Shown: positions 20,564 to 32,148, counted from the first letter of the stretch. The stretch: 64,000 nt of DNA from Strigamia acuminata (GCA_949358305.1 OX442322.1:2480001-2544000), one strand, 5' to 3'. Translations and numbers: made by a program. The notes: generated by a model not told the origin, from the sequence alone.

Positions 20564-22116
20564 CACTGCAAGAAAAATTAGATTTAATTTGATTAAAGGT
20601 ATTGTAAAGTAATTGTAAATTTAATATTTACAAGTTGTAAATTAAATTTACAAATTTTGTTAAAGATGAAATTTATCTTTAACTTTAATTTTGTAAAAGG
20701 ACACTTTACAAATGTTGTAAACCTTAACTTTACAAAATTAAATTTTTTTTAAATTAAACATTTAAATGTTTGTGAAATTAATTGTAAAAATGATTATAAA
20801 AATCAACTTTGCATTAAATTTAAGTTACTTAAATACGATTTTCTTTTTAAATTTACAAAAAATTTACATTTGTAAATATTGAAATAAAATTAAGACGGAC
20901 AACAAATTTTTAAAAATTAAAATTTACTTTTTATTAAATAAAATATATAAACAATTACATTAATATAATATAAAATAAATTAGAAAGCAACAATAACCTT
21001 TGTTAGCAATTAATAGAACAAATTTATTCCATTTTTCGCTAAATCAAAAATTTAATTTTTTTAAATATAGCTAAATGAATTTTGTGGTATGGTTAAGCTC
21101 CTGAAATTAAATCTGAAGCTATACCCAAACCCAATAACCATTGTGATAGTAAAGATCACACTTGGCAGACTCCTGATTTTCATCTGAAGTCCACCAAACA
21201 TAATATTACTAAACACTTCTTACATTTTTTACTTAATCTCCCCATACGGATAAGAAAGATTATTGTTCGAGCATTAATGAAACGTTGTAAGCACCGTATC
21301 CCTAAAACCCGGCGCCACGTAAAAACAAAATACCACATAAAGAAACGGTTGATGGACGGCTCGGTCAGCTTCTTTTAGCACCTGAAATTATTGTTTATTG
21401 TTTTTAAAAAATTTAGTTCTTGTTGTTTAATGCTAAGATGTCTTATCTGATTGTTTGCCCTTCATGTTTCTTCCTTGTTTTTTTCTCCTGTTTATTAATG
21501 CTCATGAGGGGATTCTTGTAGTTTATTTTCCTTGTCTTAACTTTCTAAAATGAAAATATAGTTAATTAATTAATTCTCAAGATTTGCGCTAATGTTTTAA
21601 TCAAATTTAGAATTTTATAAAACTTACTTGCTCAAACGTTAAGCCTGATCGCGGGATTTTGTTGTTGTGATCTCGAAAGTTTGCTTTAAGATTTGGAGTA
21701 AGATTAGTTACTATGTTTGTTAGTTTATTTAAGACAATTTCTTACCCAGTTCGTTGTTTTTTACGTGTTTCTTCTTGTTGTGCGGTCGCACGGTTGTTCG
21801 ATACGAGCACGTTGATCGCCATGTTTGTTTTACTCGTGACAATGGGTGCGGTTAAAACCTGAATTGATTAAAATGATATTAATTATTAAGTCTATTGTTT
21901 TTTCTTAATTGCTAGAAAATTGTTGAATTTTACCTTTTTATTCTTCATAATTTATTAATGGCCAAGATGTCGATGTTTTGTTCATGTGTTGATTTCCGTA
22001 CTGTTTCGAGATCTGTGAACGATTTAGTTTAAATTGTTTCATATCTTCTGACCTTTTGATTTTCTAATGTTAATTAAATTTATCATATAATGTTTATTCT
22101 TGCTTGGATTTACTGT

Positions 22117-22353
22117 TTAAAACGGTCGTTCGTTATCGTTGTTCTTGTCTGTTAGCGCTCGTCGGTTCTGCCTGCTCCAAGCCTGCAAATAAAACAAAAA
22201 AAACGCTTCGTGAATGTGTTTAACTGACCAATAAAGGTTATTTTTTACCTGCTTTTCAATTCCGCCGCTTATGGCCGTCGAATTCTGTCTCCTCGTCCCG
22301 TTAGCAGCCCGACTCGTCGGCTCGATGTGTGTTACGCTTAGCCAGTCCGCCAT
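22117..22353 (-). CDS. Small ORF of unknown function inside element H
   Basis: 78 codons from ATG 22353, in good initiation context (CAAAATGGCGG). A possible in-frame 66-nt intron (22248-22183: AAGCAG then GTAAAA, and TTTATTTGCAG) would shorten the product to 56 residues beginning MADWLSVTHIEPTS and ending ERPF. The protein is polar and matches nothing I know. The upstream GC-rich segment could be its promoter and 5' UTR. It could equally be a captured host first exon or a chance frame. Confidence 0.25.
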   Translation of the reverse strand: MADWLSVTHIEPTSRAANGTRRQNSTAISGGIEKQVKNNLYWSVKHIHEAFFLFYLQAWSRQNRRALTDKNNDNERPF

Positions 22354-22864
22354 TTTGAGCGTTACTCGCTCTCAATGTTGTTTTTCAGCTTAGAATTTCT
22401 AACTTGTCTGCCCAACTAACGTACTATCGCTGCTAAAATAAAGTTTGGCACTAATGTCTGTTCGTTTTCTTGTTTCATTGAATTTTTCCGAAGCGTACAT
22501 TTGAATTTTGGTCACATGACTGCGCCTGTCTTTGTTTTTGGCTTCCGCCTTCGCCACGTCGGGTTTTCTCGTCACCCGAGCCCGACACCTCGCTTCTCGC
22601 TTCGTTTTTGTTGCTTTCTCGCCGGATTTTAGAGACCGCGCGAACCCGTCTCCTCCCCTGCACCAACGTTATGTGTTTTCATGTATTTATAATAAACGAT
22701 TTTTGGGGGTTTTTGATTCATGCATTTAGTGATCATGTTTTCTCGAGGTTTTAGAGCTTAAAATTTTATTTAGGCTAAGCTTTTATGTTATTTTGGAGTT
22801 GTTATGCATTGTTGCTGTTGTATTGTTGCTGTCAGCAAAAGGGAAATTCCTTGTTTTTAAGTTA

Positions 22865-22868
22865 AAAC
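22865..22868. repeat. TSD AAAC, left of element B
   Basis: Matches 31202-31205. Confidence 0.85.
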
Positions 22869-23684
22869 TGTCGCGTCCTACCTGGTGATAGGTTTAAAGA
22901 GCTAACGTGTATTACTTTACCTGTGATTCTACTAAATATGTAAATTACCCAAATGAATACTAAGTATATGTAAATGAACAAATAGGTTTATTCAATAGGC
23001 GTAAGCCTTAAAATATACTCAGTATAAAACTAGAGTCGACTTGGTCAGAGTCGAACAAAGGATTTCTCAAGATGGCGTCGTCGGTTCCGCGTGGTCGGCG
23101 GAACAAAGGCGGCGTCTCGAGTTGTCGTAAATTCGTCACGGATTCGTCGTTCACGGACGCGGTGGAATGCTCTTTCGAGTCTTCTATCCGTGCCTGTTGT
23201 CTAGGGGTTGGTTTTAGCGTCGCAAGGCTCCGTCCAGAAACGTGGAGTTTCTTACAGGGCACTCGGACACTTCGCAATGGAAATAATCGTGGGTCGATTA
23301 TTCGGTGTGAATCCACAAGGGTTATTTTCCTGCTTTCGCGGGGAAATAACACAGTGTAAATTCGTGAGAGTTACAGTTGCACTGGAATCAGCGGTCCTCG
23401 ATCAATCCTAACTTTTGGTGGAGTTGGCCTGACGGTGAGGTAGTTGCTGTATTCTTGGTGTCGTTTGTGTAAGTTCTGCTTGTAGGGCGCAAAACTCTAC
23501 CTGATATAGGCCAGGGTGAGGAGCCTGGCTCGGCCAATGGGGGCCGTCCACACATCACCTCACCCCCTCGGGGCACGCGCTTCCCAGGGGGGGAAGGCGG
23601 AGCCAACGCGAGGGAACTGACCTTTCCTAGTGACTCATGCGGATGGCGTCCACTGGAGAGACGACCACCCGCAGGGTCACCACA
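22869..23684 (-). repeat. Element B 3' LTR (816 bp)
   Basis: Read on the minus strand it begins TGTGGTGACC and ends CGCGACA. Copies are at 30707-31201 (partial) and 63038-63855. It holds a YY1-like CAAGATGGCGTC (23068-23079, plus strand) and AATAAA near its 3' end. Confidence 0.95.
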
Positions 23685-23697
23685 CGTCCCTCCCTCA
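23685..23697 (-). other. Polypurine tract of element B
   Basis: On the minus strand GAGGGAGGGACG abuts the 3' LTR start. Confidence 0.7.
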
Positions 23698-23954
23698 GCT
23701 TCGATCTTCGATCGGGGCGATTACCCTATCTGGTCCCTCAGCGCAATAGCGGGCAACTTCCCTCCGCGGGGACGTAGGATTGGAAGATTAACGGCTGGCG
23801 GTGGCGGAGGAAGGCCATCGGGCAGCGACGTGGTCAGATTTGCTGGATTCTCTGATTCGTTAATGAAGAATTGAGCGTGGCCGGGAGGTCCGTCCGTGCT
23901 GCTTCTTCTTTCATGTACCCAGATTTGGGTCGAAGCGGGGAAGCGGCTGGGACA

Positions 23955-26543
23955 TCAACGCATTCGCTGCGTTTCCGGCGGGGTGAGGGGCTCTCGGTGA
24001 GCCCGCTGGAGCCGTTGGTGAAGGATCGGGTCGTTGGTCAACCTTATTTCCTTCGCCATCCACTGTAGGAATGATTCGCCTTGGCGATGAGTGGCCAGCA
24101 GGGCCTGACGAGTTGCCTCCGACATCTGCAGATTGGGGTATTCCACTTCCAATCGCAGGTAGAGTTGGGTCGGCGCGGGTGCCGGTGGAGGCGGAGGCGG
24201 CGGAGATGGCGGTAGGGGAATCTCCAACGGTGGAGTCGTCTCCTCTATGGACAGGGCGTCCATGCTCGTAGAGGGCGGCGAGGGCAATGGTAGCGGTGGA
24301 GTTTGGGGTCCCTTGCGCGATCGCTTCAGGACCAGCTTCGGTCGCTTGCTCGATCTTCGTTCCTTCGGGAATACCGGCTTTGGAGACGGGGTATAACTTT
24401 GGCCCGTAGGTTCGGGAGGAACCGTCTCGGCCACCATGGTGGGGCGGACGGCTTCCCTCTGAGCGGTTGCTTCCTCGGCGACTTTCCGCAGTAATGTCGG
24501 ATGAACTCCTGGGTTCCTGTAACGGAACGCCAATGAACGTAGTTTTGCAAACTGGAAATTCGGATTTTCCATGGAGCGGGCCAGCTCGAACCGGAGGTCG
24601 GCTGCGGCTGGCGTAAACCCGGCCCAAAGCTGGTAAAGGGCTCTGTTCAGAAATACGCCCTCTCTGTCTATGATGGTCCAGGCGGCCATCGACTGTCGAC
24701 CGTCCAGGAAGAGGGCCGGAGATAGAATCTCAGACATCACCAGCGTCACCTCGGTGTTTAAGCTGCTCCGGTTGAACGGCAGGGCGCGGTTTGGATCCGT
24801 CGAAAAAGTGGCGGACAGTTTGCGCATTTGGGCTATCGCCCAATCGATGTGTTCCGTCTGAGCGGCGTCCGCCTGCGTCAAGGCCCGTTCGGCGGTAGCG
24901 GGGTGCTCACATTCAGCCTGGTGGGCCTGTAGTTCTCCCAAGGTGGGATTCGCTGCCTCTCGTCGATTTCGGGCATCCCGCTCTTTCTCCTCGTACCACA
25001 TGGCGTCACGAGCCGGCCTTGGTGCCTGGGTTGGCGGAGGGACCGGCGGGGGAGCTAATCCTGGTGGTTGGTGCGGGACGTATTCTAGGAACGCCTCGCC
25101 TGGTCGCATGCTCCCAGGGGGCGTCCATCTAGTTATGGCTGGCGGTGGAGCCTCAAGGAGAGGCGGCCAGCTCGGTTGGACAGGATGGAAGGTTGGTACG
25201 GACGGCGCAGCTACGGTTTGGCTTGCGGAGGATGTCGGCCGGTTTGCGGAGAACCCGCGGAAGGCGCTGGTGAGTACCTCCGCCAGCTCTCTGCGGGACA
25301 TGGGCTTTTCCGGCTCTATTTCTTCGTCTAGATCCATCTTTTCTTCGATGGTTTCGCACCATCCTTCGGGTCCCTTCTTCCGATTGGAGGACGACACGGC
25401 TGCGGGTTCGGCTCTTGGTGAGTCCGAACTACCGGCGGCGGTCGGCCTCTTCTCGGCAGCGGCGAGTTTCGCTAGCAGGGTTTGCATTCTTTGCCTGCGG
25501 CGAGCTCTGCTCTTCCGATTGCGCCTGGTATTGGCGGTTGAGACGTGCGAAGGGGTCACCGAGTCTCTTCGGATTTTGTACGGAGGTTCCGCTTGGTCGA
25601 ACATGGTCGACTCTTCGTCCGACGGCCGGACGGTGCGTACTAGGAAAAGAGAAGGCGTGACTGCGGTAGCCGCTTGTCTCTCCTGTTCGTCGACCTGGTC
25701 GCTCCACGAGTTGGACGGTCCGGCTTCTGGATCCAGTCGCAATTCGTTGGATGAGGCGGGTACAATCACAACTGAGCGCAGGCCTCCCGACTGGACGACC
25801 GTTTGAGTTCTCGAGTCGCAACTGTTCGAATGGCCGGGTTGCGTCCCACTCGTCGACGGGCCGCTCTCCTCGGTGGAGAGGGCCTGCCTAATCTGAGCGG
25901 GGCCGCCGTTTGAGCTTGAGGCCTGTCTCTTCAGCCTCCTGACTCGTGTGCCGCTCTGTAGGATACCGACACGGTACAGCTGCCACATCTCGGCTTGAGT
26001 GGCGATAAAGCCGACGGGCGGCACCCATGGTGTTGCTTGGCGGTCTTCGCGGGCTTCTCGTAACCATTCTTTGATTTCTCCTGTCGAGAAACCATTCCGC
26101 TCCAAAACTCGTATTACGGCACTGGTTGCCGTTCGCTCTAGGTGAGCGATCTCCTCGCGGACGATTCGTCTCCGCTCTTCTGGCGTTGCGGCGTTGCGCC
26201 ACCGAAGGCCGGTGTGCTCGTCCGCTTCGGTACCACCGTACCGGGCTCGGAGTAGCTCCGAAAAGATAGGGCTCGACGGATTAAAGGCGGGATTAATCCG
26301 TGGCCCCACTCTCTCTCGCATTTTTCTGGGCAAACATTCGACCAGCGTCCTCGATCGGTCAAAGTATTCTTCGATCGCTCGGGAGTAGCGTAATCTAAGG
26401 GCCCAGACATCGGTGTCTTCCTCTGGATACGCTAGCCGGATGAATTCTGGCATCGCTAACCGGAAAATATTGCCCTTGGTGGGCACTGTAGACGGCAGGG
26501 CGTCCCATGATTGTAGCGGGTCGACCTGAAGTATTAAAAACAT
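23955..26543 (-). CDS. Element B ORF3: 862-residue protein of unknown function in the env position
   Basis: An uninterrupted 862-codon frame downstream of pol. A splice acceptor (TTTTTAATACTTCAG, exon from 26525) lies just inside the frame, so the real start may be a few codons in and supplied by a spliced leader. The N-terminal ~200 residues are folded-looking (LRLRYSRAIEEYFDRSRTL, EEIAHLERTATSAVIRVLE). The middle is low-complexity and Ser/Pro/Arg-rich, with a basic NRKSRARRRQRMQTLLAKLA helix. A second helical region follows (near VLTSAFRGF through PNFQFAKLRSLAFRYRNPG), then KRSRK and poly-Pro tracts and a helical C-terminus (SFLQWMAKEIRLT). No signal peptide, transmembrane segment or cleavage site, so not an envelope. 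No family recognised; the intact length despite a broken pol is notable. Confidence 0.7.
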   Translation of the reverse strand: MFLILQVDPLQSWDALPSTVPTKGNIFRLAMPEFIRLAYPEEDTDVWALRLRYSRAIEEYFDRSRTLVECLPRKMRERVGPRINPAFNPSSPIFSELLRARYGGTEADEHTGLRWRNAATPEERRRIVREEIAHLERTATSAVIRVLERNGFSTGEIKEWLREAREDRQATPWVPPVGFIATQAEMWQLYRVGILQSGTRVRRLKRQASSSNGGPAQIRQALSTEESGPSTSGTQPGHSNSCDSRTQTVVQSGGLRSVVIVPASSNELRLDPEAGPSNSWSDQVDEQERQAATAVTPSLFLVRTVRPSDEESTMFDQAEPPYKIRRDSVTPSHVSTANTRRNRKSRARRRQRMQTLLAKLAAAEKRPTAAGSSDSPRAEPAAVSSSNRKKGPEGWCETIEEKMDLDEEIEPEKPMSRRELAEVLTSAFRGFSANRPTSSASQTVAAPSVPTFHPVQPSWPPLLEAPPPAITRWTPPGSMRPGEAFLEYVPHQPPGLAPPPVPPPTQAPRPARDAMWYEEKERDARNRREAANPTLGELQAHQAECEHPATAERALTQADAAQTEHIDWAIAQMRKLSATFSTDPNRALPFNRSSLNTEVTLVMSEILSPALFLDGRQSMAAWTIIDREGVFLNRALYQLWAGFTPAAADLRFELARSMENPNFQFAKLRSLAFRYRNPGVHPTLLRKVAEEATAQREAVRPTMVAETVPPEPTGQSYTPSPKPVFPKERRSSKRPKLVLKRSRKGPQTPPLPLPSPPSTSMDALSIEETTPPLEIPLPPSPPPPPPPAPAPTQLYLRLEVEYPNLQMSEATRQALLATHRQGESFLQWMAKEIRLTNDPILHQRLQRAHREPLTPPETQRMR

Positions 26544-26544
26544 T

Positions 26545-27486
26545 TTAATTTCGATGCTCTTTTTATCAATATTTGGAATAAAAATTGCGAGATCGGCGGT
26601 GGCACCAAAATTTCTTTCGGTTGTGGCCGCTCCTCTCTGTCCTAATTATTCGCAGGTCCGCGGTGGTTGGCCGCTGGTGTAGTTCAGTCTTTCTCTTGCT
26701 ACCTTTTTTAGATTCAGGAGGTCCGCTCAAAACAACGTCGCGTAATATAAAAGAATCGGTTGTTTTTATTTAAGCTTTTCTACTCGTATTTAATTTATTA
26801 CGAAGTTTCAACGTTACTTTAAGGTTTTAATTTTTTCTAAGTTTTAGCGACGCCATCTTGGCAAACAATTCCTTTGTCTGGGTTTGGAGATCGGAGATCT
26901 TCGAGCACGAAAAAGGTTTCCGCGCTTGAGCTCCGATTCTACCGAAAATCAACAAAATAAATACAAAAAAGAATTCATCAGTTAAGTTATCACGCGCCAC
27001 AATCCGACATGGTGTCGGATGTCGGCGGATTACATTTTTCGATCTTACGGGAAGATCTTATGTTACCTGTGGTTGTTGCTCCGGCTCATCCCAATCTTCT
27101 TCCTCCGCCTCGATGACCAATCCTTCGCTCTCGTCTCTGGAGGACGAGGCGTCGGGGTCAATTCTCGGGTTGCGTCGATCAGCCATCAAGAGAAAATCTA
27201 ATTATTCGAGAAGAAAAGAGGTTCTGAAAACGATTTCACGGGGAAATCGTCAGGAACGCGTGCTTTTCGTGTCAGCGAACAATCGGAAACGGAACTGATC
27301 GGCGCGGAGAATTGTGGGTCACGGACGCGTCTCGTACGGTACGAGAGTTGTCCGTGTGAGCGTGGAGCTACGGGGCCGACGTATGCGATCGAGCCGTGCG
27401 CATGTTACGCTACGGGGTTTCGACCGATACGTCATGCAATCTCGCTTTTCGATATTGACGGTGATAACTGATGACGAAGTTCGGAC
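26545..27486 (-). other. Spacer between pol and ORF3 of element B
   Basis: No convincing coding frame. It contains a YY1-like CAAGATGGCGTCG (about 26848-26860, minus strand) and is the probable intron/leader region of the ORF3 transcript. Confidence 0.4.
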
Positions 27487-30400
27487 TTAGCCGAATTTTA
27501 TGTCTCGACATGCGTTGCAGCTCTCGTAAGTGAATTTCTTCAATTTTACGATGCCGCAATCACATATCTTGACCTTTTTATTTCTTTCTAGTTTCTTCCG
27601 GTGATTTTTCCGTCTTGGATGAACGGATTCTTCGATTTTCGCGGTCGAAGGTTGCGTTTTTGCTCGCGAGTGGTATCGGCTCCCACTTGGTTGCTCATCT
27701 CCGATGTTGCGGTACTGTTTACTTCCTTTAATTTTTTTTTTTTTTTTCAGAAGTATTTTCTTCTGCTTCCTCCCTCTCCGAGACTGTTTGCTCCGCTTGA
27801 TCGGGAGCATCTGCGGGTTGGGATTCGGCGTCGAAAAATTCGTCATCTTCGTCTGCTCCTTCGCCAATTTCGTTGTTATTTTGGAATGTGTCGACCACTG
27901 TGCCACCTTGGCCGCTGTGCGTCTGACCTTCCAGCCATATTTCTTGGCGAAATTCTGGTAGATATGGTTTTAATTCCCGGCCGTTGATCGACTGGAAATT
28001 TTTATTATCTGTTAATCTGCGCAATTGGTAGGCGTTGCCGCCGTGTTCTGCCACAATTACATAGGGTCCATCCCTTTTGTCGGCCAGACCCGCGGCGATG
28101 CCCCTCGCAGCATTCGATAATATGTGTGTTTCCTTTCACACCAGGTCGTTGACCTTGAAATTCGTGAAATCTAATTCTTCTTTTTCTGCGACTCTTTCCC
28201 GTAGGTCAAAGATGTGAGTCATTAGGTGCTGATATGTGTCGGAAATTGTCTGTTCCAAACGACATACGTACTCGTGTGGGTTAGCGGGGTCCAGTACATT
28301 CACTGCCTCCGCAACTCGTGGGTCCCACGGCATTCTTAGTTCGCGGGCGAAATTAAGAAACGCCGGTGAGAAGTCGCGTGTTCTTGATACGGTGGAGCGA
28401 ATGCTGAACGCTATCTCACGTAGATACTCATCCCACCGATTGTGTACGTCGGTGAACACCGTCAAAGCGTATTTCACGTCTTTGTTTAGCCTTTCTACGG
28501 GGTTCGTTTGAGGATTATAAGTGGAGGTGTTTGAAATCTCCATCTTAAATTTCTTGCAGAACTCCTTGTATATTTTGGACCTGAATTGGGGCCCGTTGTC
28601 GGAAATGAGCTTCCGGGGGAACCCAAATCGCAACGCCACGTCGTAAAGACACTCGGCGATATTTTCCGCCGAGGGCTTCGCGAGGGCGTACAACTCGGGC
28701 CAACGGGTCGCTACGTCCATAATTACAAGTATATACATGTTGCGGTTGCTTGTTGTGGGCTTGGGGCCCATCAAGTCAACACTCCAACAGTCAAAGGGAG
28801 CATAGGGGCCGAAAGACATTGTGTTTCTGGCCACTTTGTCGCGAGGTCGACATGCTTGGCACCGGGAGCAGTGACGAATAAATTTCGTTATTTTCTGGCG
28901 GGCTCCGGGCCAAAAAAATATCTGCTTCACGCGGTACATTGTTCTTGCTATGCCGGCGTGGCTAGCGAGTGGGTGCCCGTGCATCAGCCACAGCAATCGG
29001 GTGTGTAGCGAGACAGGCACCACCACTTTTATCGCGTTTCCCGCTCCGCTAAGGTCGTCCTGAAACGTCGGGTGGTATTTCAGTAGCAACCCGTCGTCTA
29101 TCAGGTAGCTGGTGGCTTCCTTGGCAAATTGCTTCCTGCGATGAGGATTTGTCATGTCGACCGGATATTCCCCCTTTTCTAGGAATCGAGTCATTATCTG
29201 ACATTTGGCGTCGGTCGCCTGATGTTCGATGAACTCGAGTCTTGTTGGCGGCGCGTATTGCGTTTTCTTTTCTATTGTGGCTGTGAAGGCTCGCAGCAGA
29301 GTTTTTGGGGCCTCTGGGACGACCGGAGGTTTTGTTTCCGTGGTTGTGTCGGTTGTTCCAGCTGGCTGGTACGTCCGAGTCCAGAAACCACAAAATGTTT
29401 TGTCAGCGGGCTCCATCACAGGCAATTCGTTCGCTTTACGTAGGCGCCAAATTCGTCTGGGTGTCGGACAATAGAGTAGACGCGAATCGTCCTCGCCGTC
29501 GTCGTCCGGACCATGGGGGTCGGACGCCGGGGCTCGCGATAAAGCGTCGGCTACCTGATTGAATTTTTTGGGGCGATATGTTATTGTTATGTCGCACGCC
29601 ATGAGTTCGAGTTGCCATCTGGCGAGTCTGCCGGAAGGTTCCTTTAACTTCATCAACCAACTTAATGCCTGATGATCGGTCTGCACCTCGAAATTCGTAT
29701 ACTCTAGGTAGTCACGAAATTTCCGAACAGCCCATATTACGGCTAAGCACTCCAGTTCTGTAGCCGTGTAGTTTTTCTTGGCTCCCTGTATTTTTCGACT
29801 TATGAACATACAGGGTACTTCTTGCTCCACTCCGTTGTACGTGTGTTTTTGCAAGAGGGCTGCTCCCAAGCCAACTCGGCTGGCGTCGGTATGCAGTACG
29901 AACGGTCGGTTTAGATCGGGTAACGGCATTTTGTCGACGTCGGCCAACATTTGTTTTATGGCGCTGAAGGCGGCCTCGCATTCGGCCGTCCATGCGAACT
30001 CGCGGTCGGTTCGCAGGAGGTCCGTTACGGGCGCGGCTACTTCCGCCAAATTGGGGAGCAGTCCGCCGAAAAAGTTAATCATCCCCATGAATCTTTGGAC
30101 ACCCTTGATATCCTCGGGTGCTGGGAATCCACTTATTGCTCGTACTTTTTCGGGATCAATGGCGATCCCTTCCACTCCGATACGATAGCCTAGGAAGACA
30201 AGTTCCTTTCTACAGAACTTGCTCTTTCCGGGATGGACATGGAGTCCAGCTTTGGCTAAACGAGAGACCACTCTGTCGATGTGTTCTACGTGCTCCTCGA
30301 AAGTATCTGACGCGATAATGATGTCGTCGAGGTACGCCCACACGAAGTCGTGTAGCATATCCCCGAGGACGCTCTCGATTAACTTTTGGAACGTGCTTGG

Positions 30401-30710
30401 TGCGTTCACTAGTCCGAATGGCATCACGTTGAACATCAGTCGCCCTATAGGCGAGTAAAACGCGGTCTTTAGTTTATCTTCGGGTCGGAGTTCGACCTGC
30501 CAGTACCCTTTCGACAGGTCCATGGTGGTCACCCAATTAAATGGAGCCAGCTCTCTGAGAATCGCCTCAATGGAGGGCATCTGTATCGGATCTATCACCG
30601 TTATCGCATTTAGCGGGCAGTAGTCGATACATAAGCGAGACTCGGAGCCGGGTCGCATCACTAGGACAATTCGCATCGCGTATTCGCCCAATGCTTCTGT
30701 CACGATGCCT
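27487..30710 (-). pseudogene. pol: Element B pol (RT-RNase H-integrase), truncated, with stop and frameshift
   Basis: The frame is open from the deletion joint (about 30710) to a TGA ending at 28136. It enters RT just before the palm (VLVMRPGSESRLCIDY) and has YLDDIIIASD, RNase H HTDASRVGLGAALL, an integrase HHCC finger (HGHPLASHAG to CSRCQAC) and DDE residues in SVDLMGPK, ISDNGPQF and TNPVERLN. At the GPY/F-like segment a TGG to TGA change (DLV-stop-KETHILS, where A and C read DLVWKQTHILS) ends the frame. The same frame continues to a 15-base A-run (27743-27729, minus strand), after which a basic tail continues in another frame to 27487. Protease and the RT fingers are deleted. The TTSNRNMYI-type integrase is clearly different from A/C/D. 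Confidence 0.88.
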
Positions 30711-31201
30711 GTTGTCTAGGGGTTGGTTTTAGCGTCGCAAGGCTCCGTCCAGAAACGTGGAGTTTCTTACAGGGCACTCGGACACTTCGCAATGGAAATA
30801 ATCGTGAGTCGATTATTCGGTGTGAATCCACAAGGGTTATTTTCCTGCTTTCGCGGGGAAATAACACACAGTGTAAATTCGTGAGAGTTACAGTTGCACT
30901 GGAATCAGCGGTCCTCGATCAATCCTTACTTTTGGTGGAGTTGGCCTGACGGTGAGGTAGTTGCTGTGTTCTTGGTGTCGTTTGTGTAAGTTCTGCTTGT
31001 AGGGCGCAAAACTCTACCTGATATAGGCCAGGGTGAGGGGCCTGGCTCGGCCAATGGGGGCCGTCCACGCATCACCTCACCCCCTCGGGGCACGCGCTTC
31101 CCAGGGGGGGAAGGCGGAGCCAACGCAAGGGAACTGACCTTTCCTAGTGACTCATGCGGATGGCGTCCACTGGAGGGACGACCACCCGCAGGGTCACCAC
31201 A
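30707..31201 (-). repeat. Element B 5' LTR stub
   Basis: The first ~495 bp (minus-strand sense) of the LTR, matching about 23190-23684. It breaks off where it joins pol. Confidence 0.9.
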
Positions 31202-31205
31202 AAAC
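31202..31205. repeat. TSD AAAC, right of element B
   Basis: Matches 22865-22868. Element H resumes after it to 31410. Confidence 0.85.
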
Positions 31206-31410
31206 ATCCAATTTCTCTTAACTATTAAATTAAATGGAAATTTGATGTGAAATATTGAATTTAACTTTTTTCTAAATTCAATGTAAATCTAATTGTTAAA
31301 TTTCAAATTTAATTTAACTTTAATATAAATTTACAAGTATTGTAAAGAGACAACTTTAACAAAAGATTTACAAAACTTAAATTTTTGTAAATCTATAATT
31401 TCTTGCAGTG

Positions 31411-31413
31411 TGG
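31411..31413. repeat. TSD TGG, right of element H
   Basis: Same as 20561-20563. Confidence 0.75.
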
Positions 31414-31786
31414 CCAGGTGACACAAAATACCAACACACACCTTCTTCACCTGATCATTGTATAAAACTCAAAAACAAATCCCATAAATTGTAATCTCAA
31501 AATAAACACAAATAAAATCAAAATACACTTGTAATGCAATAAACGAAAGGATTAATGAAATACACTCATACAACTAACAATGGAATGTACAATTAAAATA
31601 AACACAGTTCTCAAAACAATACACTTCAATCATTAATTCAATTCACTGTGTTGCAGTTCCTTTGCTCCTCGTTCGAATCCGTTTTTGTGCAGTATTTCGT
31701 CACGCTTGTCTCGATCCATCAATCATCTTAGGCAGCCCAGATTTTCAGTCGGTTCGGTCGTATTCCTCACGTTCTGGTGGTCGCCT
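31414..31786. other. Unassigned AT-rich flank between H and C
   Basis: No ORF or RNA gene seen. It may include the last ~23 bp of a short LTR (ending CCAACA at 31436). Confidence 0.4.
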
Positions 31787-32140
31787 TGTGATGATTACAA
31801 ATCGATAGTTATCAATGTTCACCATAGATGGCGCTGTTTAACCAACGCGCGTATTTCAAACTCGGTTAAAACTAAAAAGTGTGATAAATAATTATTTAAA
31901 CACGGTGAATAAAATATAACTATTTTATTCAATATGAATTAAGTATTAATTACTTGATGGTGTTGATTCTATCGAATCAATATCCACATTACTTACCTGT
32001 CAAAGGGAACCAATCGGACCTTTCCGGACCCCAACTGGGCCCATCTGGACATAGTCATATATTAGGTCCGGACTAGTGACCCACGAATCCACCGATTCGT
32101 ACGCTGATTGGCTGTCGCCAATCTAGTAGTTCTACAGAAC

Positions 32141-32148
32141 TATATAAG
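32141..32148 (+). promoter_or_regulatory. TATA box, element C LTR
   Basis: TATATAAG, aligned with the A and D boxes. Confidence 0.7.

Larger units (their letters stand above)
22869..31201 (-). mobile_element. Element B: internally deleted Ty3/gypsy element in H
   Basis: Minus-strand element with 3' LTR 22869-23684, ORF3 26543-23955, pol from about 30710 down to about 27487, and a 5' LTR stub (30707-31201). The duplication AAAC marks its ends. The rest of the 5' LTR, PBS, gag, protease and the RT start are deleted; the join uses a few shared bases (GGCA/CAGGCA). Pol also has a nonsense codon. Together with E (59134-63855) it reconstructs the gene order of this second gypsy lineage: gag, PR-pol, ORF3. 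Confidence 0.9.
20564..31410. mobile_element. CACTA (EnSpm)-type DNA element H, interrupted by gypsy B
   Basis: It starts CACTGCAAGAAA and ends TTTCTTGCAGTG, perfect 12-bp inverted termini, with the 3-bp duplication TGG on both sides. Both arms carry dense TTGTAAA/TTTACAA subterminal repeats (20590-20900 and 31310-31400). Removing B leaves about 2.5 kb. No transposase is recognised. The minus strand has exon-like pieces with splice signals (22353-22117, 21858-21746, from 21381) below a GC-rich 5' region (22500-22690). H is therefore probably a non-autonomous derivative. Confidence 0.8.

Noticed and set aside
24943-25806. 287-codon open frame on the plus strand
   Set aside because: Shadow of the minus-strand ORF3 of element B; composition follows the opposite coding frame and no motif is seen.
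20368-31436. Short LTR with TGTTGG/CCAACA ends split by H
   Set aside because: No target duplication, PBS or second copy supports it; kept only as a low-confidence note.
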